The notes below the pieces were generated by a model. That model was not told the DNA's origin. It did no database searches and was given only the letters and a program-made list of their open reading frames with translations. From Hymenobacter ginkgonis (GTDB lineage: Bacteria > Bacteroidota > Bacteroidia > Cytophagales > Hymenobacteraceae), in assembly GCF_009755225.1 (NCBI RefSeq), contig NZ_WQKZ01000009.1, positions 1 to 64,000 on the forward strand: a stretch of DNA of 64,000 nt. Direction: 5' to 3'. Positions 59,722 to 64,000 of the stretch are shown here, piece by piece (positions within the stretch are counted from its first letter, which is position 1; each line of letters opens with the position of its first letter). A program made the translations under genes and the position numbers.

Positions 59722-59820
59722 CATTAATCCCCCGCACGCCAAGGCTTGCAAGCGCATCTGCGGGGCTTTCTTACCGAAATTACAGCGCCTCTAGCTTAGC
59801 AGCTAGGGGCGTTGCCGTTT
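59722..59820 (+). ncRNA. Candidate structured small RNA in front of the AbiF gene
   Basis: The predicted transcript from about 59722 can form two hairpins. The first has arms CCCCGCA and TGCGGGG (about 59731-59765) with an inner GCTTGCAAGC. The second has arms CGCCTCTAGC and GCTAGGGGCG around TTAGCA (59785-59811), followed by TTGCCGTTT, which is terminator-like. The AbiF gene starts 13 bases later. Conserved RNAs upstream of Abi_2 genes are known (abiF RNA motif) and have been proposed as antitoxins. Identity with that motif was not tested. Confidence 0.5.
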
Positions 59821-59833
59821 CATATGGTCTAGC

Positions 59834-60742
59834 ATGTCCCACCAGTACCGCAAGCAGCCGCTCTCCAGTGCGGATATGCTGACCCTGCTCAAGAGCCGTA
59901 ACCTACTTATCCCTGACGAGGCGCGCGCGACTCGGTATCTGGATAGCATTGGCTATTACCGACTCAGTGGTTACATGTACCCCTTGCAATTAGCTGACCG
60001 CTCACACCGCTTCGTGCAAGGCACGAGCTTCGATGACATCGTACGCGCTTATAAATTCGATAAGCAGCTGCGGGCAATTGTCATGGAATATATGGAACGC
60101 GTGGAAGTAGTACTGCGGGCCAAGCTGACCAACTACTACAGCCTGGAGCATGGCTTTTTCTGGTACACCGACGAAAACTTGTTTGACAGAAAGTATATAG
60201 GGCAGTGGCAGGAGCTTCTAGAAAAACTTCAGCAAGAGTTCAAGCAGCCGAAAGAGTTGTTTCTGAAGACATTCAAGCGGAATTATCCAGATGAGCCATT
60301 TCCACCCTCGCAGATGGCACTGGAAACCTTATCGCTGGGGGAGCTTGCGCGCCTGTTCAGGGCCCTATTAACCGACCAGACAAAACGGCAAATTGCTACC
60401 GAATTTCAGCAGGCCCCTTCCACCCTGGATACGTGGTTTCTCTGGCTGGCTAACGTTCGCAATGTCTGTGCCCACCACGGCCGGCTCTGGAATAGAATTC
60501 TCTCGGCCGACCGCCCAACTATTCCCTCACGCAAGCAGTTCAAATTTGCCGTGGACATGCCTGACGACGCGAACACCACGATGTACGGGGCGGTGGCGCT
60601 CATCAACCACCTGTTGCAGTGCTTCAATCCAGGGAACGCTTTTACTGTTAAGGTCGAGGCGCTGATTCGGGAATACCAGGTGGACGCTACCAAGATGGGC
60701 TTCCCAGCCGAGTGGGAAACGACAGCTGTTTGGCATCACTAA
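59834..60742 (+). CDS. Abi_2/AbiF-family HEPN-type abortive infection protein
   Basis: The 302-residue protein matches Abi_2 (AbiD/AbiF): QPLSSADMLTLLKSRNLLIP, YLDSIGYYRLSGYMYPLQ, TSFDDIVRAYKFDKQLRAIV and METLSLGELARLFRAL-like text. The HEPN RNase motif R-x4-H appears in RNVCAHHGRLWNR (Arg209, His214). Members block phage growth, probably by cleaving RNA, and related proteins have been proposed as ancestors of Cas13. It is preceded by a promoter, palindrome and structured leader. GC is lower than the metal operons, pointing to horizontal transfer. Confidence 0.9.
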   Translation: MSHQYRKQPLSSADMLTLLKSRNLLIPDEARATRYLDSIGYYRLSGYMYPLQLADRSHRFVQGTSFDDIVRAYKFDKQLRAIVMEYMERVEVVLRAKLTNYYSLEHGFFWYTDENLFDRKYIGQWQELLEKLQQEFKQPKELFLKTFKRNYPDEPFPPSQMALETLSLGELARLFRALLTDQTKRQIATEFQQAPSTLDTWFLWLANVRNVCAHHGRLWNRILSADRPTIPSRKQFKFAVDMPDDANTTMYGAVALINHLLQCFNPGNAFTVKVEALIREYQVDATKMGFPAEWETTAVWHH

Positions 60743-60902
60743 GCAGCCGCCAGGCCGATTGCGTCTCGCGGTAATTGCTATTGCGCGGGCTGAGCGCCGC
60801 CAAAAGCGCTTAGCGCGAGTGTACGCTTCCCGCCTAATTGAGCCAGTTAGCAACCGAGGAAAATCTCGCCCCAGTGAATAAGGTAACTGGTTTCACTTAG
60901 CT

Positions 60903-60943
60903 CAGATAGGTAGCGATTAGTGAAGTTTATCACTACCTATCTG
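60903..60943. repeat. Inverted repeat and promoter region of the recombinase gene
   Basis: CAGATAGGTAG (60903-60913) and CTACCTATCTG (60933-60943) are perfectly complementary, with extra partial pairing inside. TATCTTGC at 60945-60952 resembles a -7 box. The site may be a recombinase or repressor binding site controlling the recombinase gene. The rest of 60743-60902 shows nothing distinct. Confidence 0.55.
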
Positions 60944-60997
60944 CTATCTTGCCGACCGAACCAAAAACCGCGGTCCACTCCGTTATATATAGGCTAC

Positions 60998-61957
60998 ATG
61001 GAAAACGAGGTTGCGCTTACCGTGAATCCCGTGGGCCACGGCCTCGCGCACCATACCGGCGCGGCGGCTCGCTACGTCGAGGCCGGGCTGAATGGAGCTC
61101 CCAATACAGCCCGGGCGTACTCAGCTCACTTGCGACGCTTCAGCGCCTGGTGCGCCGAACACGGGCATCAGTCCTTACCAGCATCGGTCGATGCACTGGT
61201 TGGCTTTTGTACTCACCTGGCCGAAGCCGGCAAAAAAGTCGGCACGCTCGAACAGCACTGCGCCGCCATTAGTAAGGCCCACGCCGTGCGCGGCGTGGAC
61301 TCGCCAACCGATGACAAACAGTTTAAGATTTTTATGGACGGCGTACGCCGATTGCACGGCGTGCGGCAAAAGCAAGCTGCCGCCTTCTCCCTGATTCAAC
61401 TCAAGCAGTTGGTGAGGAGCCTGGATATCCAGACAATGACGGGACTACGCGACCGGGCCATCCTGCTACTGGGCTTTACCGGGGCTTTTCGCCGCTCGGA
61501 ACTGACAGCTCTGAACGTGCAGGACTTATGCTTTACCGAGGATTGCCTAGTCGTATCACTGCGCAGAAGCAAAACCAACCAGCTTGGTGACTACGAGGAA
61601 AAGGCTATTTTCTATTCGCCCGAGCCGGCCGTGTGTCCTATCCGGTCCCTAAAGGCTTGGCTAGAACAGATGGAACGTAGTGAAGGGCCAGTATTCGTCA
61701 TGCTTCGTAAAGGCAACCGATTGACTTCTAATCGCCTGTCTGACCAATCAATCAATACGCTGGTGCAGCGTTACCTAGGGCCAGACTACACTGCCCACTC
61801 ATTGCGGGCTTCCTTTGTCACGGTGGCCAAGCTCAACGGGGCTGATGACAGCAAAATCATGAACCAGACCAAACACAAGACCAGTGCTATGATTCGCCGC
61901 TACACCCGCCTCGACAATGTGCAGCAACATAATGCCGCCAAAGAATTGGGCCTTTAA
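60998..61957 (+). CDS. Tyrosine recombinase (phage integrase family)
   Basis: The 319-residue protein has an N-terminal SAM-like core-binding domain (TARAYSAHLRRFSAWCAEHG) and a catalytic domain. The catalytic residues are Arg165 (GAFRRSELTAL), Lys in LRRSKTNQLGD, His267-x-x-Arg270 (HSLRASFVTVAK), KHKTSAM and Tyr302 (RRYTRLDN). All are present, so it should be active. The ATG at 60998 gives MENEVALTVNP; an upstream start would overlap the promoter region. Flanking repeats may be its sites, and it probably mobilises the nearby defence genes. Confidence 0.92.
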   Translation: MENEVALTVNPVGHGLAHHTGAAARYVEAGLNGAPNTARAYSAHLRRFSAWCAEHGHQSLPASVDALVGFCTHLAEAGKKVGTLEQHCAAISKAHAVRGVDSPTDDKQFKIFMDGVRRLHGVRQKQAAAFSLIQLKQLVRSLDIQTMTGLRDRAILLLGFTGAFRRSELTALNVQDLCFTEDCLVVSLRRSKTNQLGDYEEKAIFYSPEPAVCPIRSLKAWLEQMERSEGPVFVMLRKGNRLTSNRLSDQSINTLVQRYLGPDYTAHSLRASFVTVAKLNGADDSKIMNQTKHKTSAMIRRYTRLDNVQQHNAAKELGL

Positions 61958-62000
61958 TCAGATTAACCAACCAATTTGATTTGTTAATCCGTTTAACCAA
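61954..62000. repeat. 17-bp direct repeats at the recombinase 3' end (candidate att/arm sites)
   Basis: TTAATCAGATTAACCAA (61954-61970) and TTAATCCGTTTAACCAA (61984-62000) differ at three positions and are 30 bases apart. The first overlaps the recombinase stop codon and contains the palindrome TTAATC-A-GATTAA. Tyrosine recombinases often bind such repeats next to their own gene. Confidence 0.5.
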
Positions 62001-62052
62001 TGTCGAGTTAAACATTCATTCTTTCTACTCTTAACTAAAAACAGGATAATAG

Positions 62053-63753
62053 TTATTGGAGTGCAGAGAAATTAGCTGCTTTAACTAAGAACGGATGCAT
62101 CCGTTCAGCAACAACCCCAAGTTGCTCAGGGTCGAGTAGCCGGCGCTTATGAGTGAGGTTAATCATCTTGGCATCAAAGTCAATTCCATGTGTCTCCTCA
62201 ATAGCTAAAATCAGTTGGGACTCTCTCGGCTGATTATCAACTATGAATTGCAGCATTAAAGGCAAATTCTCTTTATCCTGCCCTTGCTGATTGGGGGCAT
62301 CTATAACTATTGGGCAAAAAGCTGATGAACCGTATTCGCGTGCCAAGTGCAAAATGCTATAATAATAAGCCATCAATGCTCTGGGTTTAGCGCTTCCTGA
62401 CTCCTTAATTGTGGAAGTCATTGCTTTATAAAATTTCTCTTTCAGGGAAAGCACGTTTAAGCCTATTAAGAATTTAGACATATAGCCTAGATATTTCCCA
62501 TTGATAAGCTCTTTACGCTCCTTGTCTTCAGAATCCTTCATGACATCCTCGTAGCGTTTCTTCTCAATCAATACCTCCTTAAGGCGTTCCGTATACAGGG
62601 CAACCTCTTCTTCAAGCATGTTCTTAATTTCACGCTTGCCCTCGCTAGCTATCAAGTCTTTAAGCTTTACTTCCTCTTTTTTGACTCCCAAACGTTTCTC
62701 GATATCATGAATAATATAATTGTTATTGCTGAACTGTTCCGATACAACTGATATGCTGTTATCAATTGCCACTAACTCTTCCTTCAATTCTGTTATTAGG
62801 TCTAAACACTTTTGCTCATCCTGAGCCATATCGAAGCGCTCTGCAAAAGAGTTATCGTATTCAGCACCACAACTGGGACACAAGACCACGTCATTGAGTG
62901 TTTCCACTGCATAAGTGTAATCCTCCTGAGTTTCTTCAAGAGCTCGCCTAGTTATTTCTAATTGAGCATCAACACTGATTCGCGCATTGTAATGATGTGC
63001 TAAATCATGCTTGATTTTATTTTGTGAGGTATTCAGGTCTTCGCATACTACTAATAAGTCAGATAGTTCCTTCTGAAATTCTTCGATATTTACGCTAAAT
63101 TCAGTTTTAGCAATTTTTTCTCTCAGATTTGCTAATAGCCCTTTTACTACTTTCTCTTCGGTGGAAAGAACTTTAATTTTCTCATCAATTAGCTTTATTT
63201 CTCCCTTTGCTTCAAAGAACTCATTAGGCCTAAGCCCAGTATGGTAGCTAACAAGGTCGCTTTTTGGGTTAGGTAGATAAAGACGGTCGAAAGAAGACCA
63301 ATTTTTGGCCCACCCCAAATCTTGGTCAACATAATAAGGTAAGAAAAGGTAGGCCGGCGGGGGGACAACTATTTCTGCCTTTTGATTTACTAGTTTGATT
63401 TTAAAATCAAATAGTTCTGCTAATACACTTCCTAGTTCAGACACTTTGGTCGATTGGAATTGCACTTCTCCCTCCGAATCGAATAGAGTAAAAAAGTTAC
63501 CCTGCTTCATCATAGAATAGGGAACTCTGTCTACTGTGAAGCGAACTATAGAAACTACTTCTGCATCCTGCCAGCTTGGATGTAGCTGATGCGGCTGCGC
63601 TCCAAACGTATAGTAGATTGATTTCATCAGGCAAGATTTGCCTGTACTATTCATTCCCACTATCACCGTCCTTCTTTTGTCGAAGGTTAAGCTTAGGGCG
63701 CTTTTTTCCTTTTGGGATAGAAGCAGTATCTCTTTTAAGTAAAATGCCTTCAT
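62053..63753 (-). CDS. SMC/Rad50-like AAA ATPase with zinc hook
   Basis: The 566-residue protein has Walker A VGMNSTGKSCLMKS (residues 32-45) and a long coiled coil (about 180-440). A Cys motif CPSCGAEY at residues 292-299 sits near the coiled-coil tip, as in Rad50 hooks. A Walker-B-like strand FCPIVIDAPNQQGQDKENLP lies near residue 485, with LILAIEETHG as the D/H-loop region. The build matches ABC-type ATPases of defence systems (Rad50-like, DUF2326/ABC-3C-like). Low GC and many Lys codons set it apart from its surroundings. It lies 48 bases downstream of a small partner gene on the same strand. Confidence 0.8.
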   Translation of the reverse strand: MKAFYLKEILLLSQKEKSALSLTFDKRRTVIVGMNSTGKSCLMKSIYYTFGAQPHQLHPSWQDAEVVSIVRFTVDRVPYSMMKQGNFFTLFDSEGEVQFQSTKVSELGSVLAELFDFKIKLVNQKAEIVVPPPAYLFLPYYVDQDLGWAKNWSSFDRLYLPNPKSDLVSYHTGLRPNEFFEAKGEIKLIDEKIKVLSTEEKVVKGLLANLREKIAKTEFSVNIEEFQKELSDLLVVCEDLNTSQNKIKHDLAHHYNARISVDAQLEITRRALEETQEDYTYAVETLNDVVLCPSCGAEYDNSFAERFDMAQDEQKCLDLITELKEELVAIDNSISVVSEQFSNNNYIIHDIEKRLGVKKEEVKLKDLIASEGKREIKNMLEEEVALYTERLKEVLIEKKRYEDVMKDSEDKERKELINGKYLGYMSKFLIGLNVLSLKEKFYKAMTSTIKESGSAKPRALMAYYYSILHLAREYGSSAFCPIVIDAPNQQGQDKENLPLMLQFIVDNQPRESQLILAIEETHGIDFDAKMINLTHKRRLLDPEQLGVVAERMHPFLVKAANFSALQ

Positions 63754-63801
63754 TTGGCCAATTTCGCAGGGTGTGAACGAGTTGCTTGAAGTTGCCTTTT
63801 A

Positions 63802-64000
63802 TCATTGTTCGTAGAAGTGAAAAAGGAGTATCGTTCTCAAATAATCATCTTCTATAAAGCTAGCTGCAGCAATGGTCTTCTTCACCTCCGCAAATAAGCA
63901 ATCCAAGGTTGCCCAAAGCGTCGCTTCATCACAAGCGCTTGCCTTGACAATTAGATTAGATTCATCAATAACAGTTTTGAGCATCCGATTTGCGTAGTTC
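63802..64000 (-). CDS. Small helical protein upstream of the ATPase (partial at the window edge)
   Basis: The frame ends at 63802 and stays open to the right edge; an internal ATG at 63984 would give 60 residues (MLKTVIDESNLIVKASACDE ... LLFHFYEQ). It is probably the C-terminal part of a longer gene cut by the window. It has no recognisable motif. Its position 48 bases before the ATPase suggests one operon, resembling the small middle component of three-part ATPase defence systems. Confidence 0.5.
   Translation of the reverse strand, partial: NYANRMLKTVIDESNLIVKASACDEATLWATLDCLFAEVKKTIAAASFIEDDYLRTILLFHFYEQ

Noticed and set aside
59722..59820. tRNA or tmRNA-like gene in the AbiF leader
   Set aside because: The hairpins do not form a cloverleaf and there is no T-loop motif; a leader or small RNA fits better.
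1..64000. CRISPR array, rRNA or tRNA genes
   Set aside because: No regularly spaced repeats and no tRNA- or rRNA-like segments were seen on either strand.

Overview
The window looks like a chromosomal or large-plasmid segment of a GC-rich member of the Bacteroidota, most like Hymenobacter and its relatives. The evidence is the high GC content, the repeated TAnnTTTG (-7) promoter boxes typical of this phylum, the scarcity of Shine-Dalgarno sequences, and several gene families and fusions common in the Cytophagales: RND pumps fused to TolC, DUF6660, AraC regulators with an HMA-like N-terminus and LytS/LytTR pairs. No rRNA, tRNA or CRISPR array was found. The species call is inference.

Layout. 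(1) 1-16.5 kb is a metal-resistance block. An Acr3 arsenite exporter is followed by a long copper/silver cluster: secreted metal-binding proteins with CPMHP...CPKCGM motifs, DUF305 proteins, a CusC-CusB-CusA pump, a methyltransferase, an AraC regulator, a Csp-type copper storage protein and an HMA protein. An AbiEi/AbiEii toxin-antitoxin pair ends it. (2) 16.7-21.8 kb on the minus strand is a fluoride-response operon led by a recognisable fluoride riboswitch: ClC-type exporter, PAP2 phosphatase, an unknown protein, enolase, CrcB and two DUF190 proteins. Phosphoglycerate mutase and a Na/Ca exchanger-type protein follow as a separate minus-strand pair. (3) 24.7-43.3 kb is a sulfur/respiration region. 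It holds a LysR regulator, two paralogous acidic proteins, a LysR effector domain without an HTH, a YeiH-type exporter, a TsdA-like dihaem cytochrome c, a DsrE-like protein, two binding proteins (one frameshifted), an orphan haem-copper oxidase subunit I and a Tat-exported sulfite oxidase. Three promoters here share one architecture: a GTTAT-N5-ATAA(C/G) box 33-34 bp upstream of a TAnnTTTG box. (4) 43.4-49.2 kb holds a LytTR two-component pair, a HipA kinase whose antitoxin gene is wrecked, scrambled gene fragments, and an HTH/PIN pair with a probable single-base slip. (5) 49.4-59.2 kb is a second metal-efflux operon of Zn/Cd/Co type: CzcA-TolC fusion, CzcB, a His-motif membrane protein, a His-rich P1B ATPase and a ZIP-like protein, ended by a strong terminator. 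(6) 59.3-64 kb is a lower-GC defence-like island. It has an Abi_2/AbiF HEPN protein behind a structured leader that may encode an antitoxin RNA, a tyrosine recombinase with flanking repeats, and an SMC/Rad50-like ATPase with a zinc hook preceded by a small helical protein cut off by the window edge.

The genes combine into four programmes: copper/silver and zinc/cadmium export across both membranes, fluoride export with extra copies of fluoride-sensitive enzymes, thiosulfate/sulfite oxidation with sulfate or sulfite export, and phage defence or addiction modules. The best candidates for new biology are the LysR promoter regulon with its unexplained small proteins, the AbiF plus leader RNA unit, and the ATPase plus small-partner unit at the right edge. 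All assignments come from reading the sequence; no search was run.
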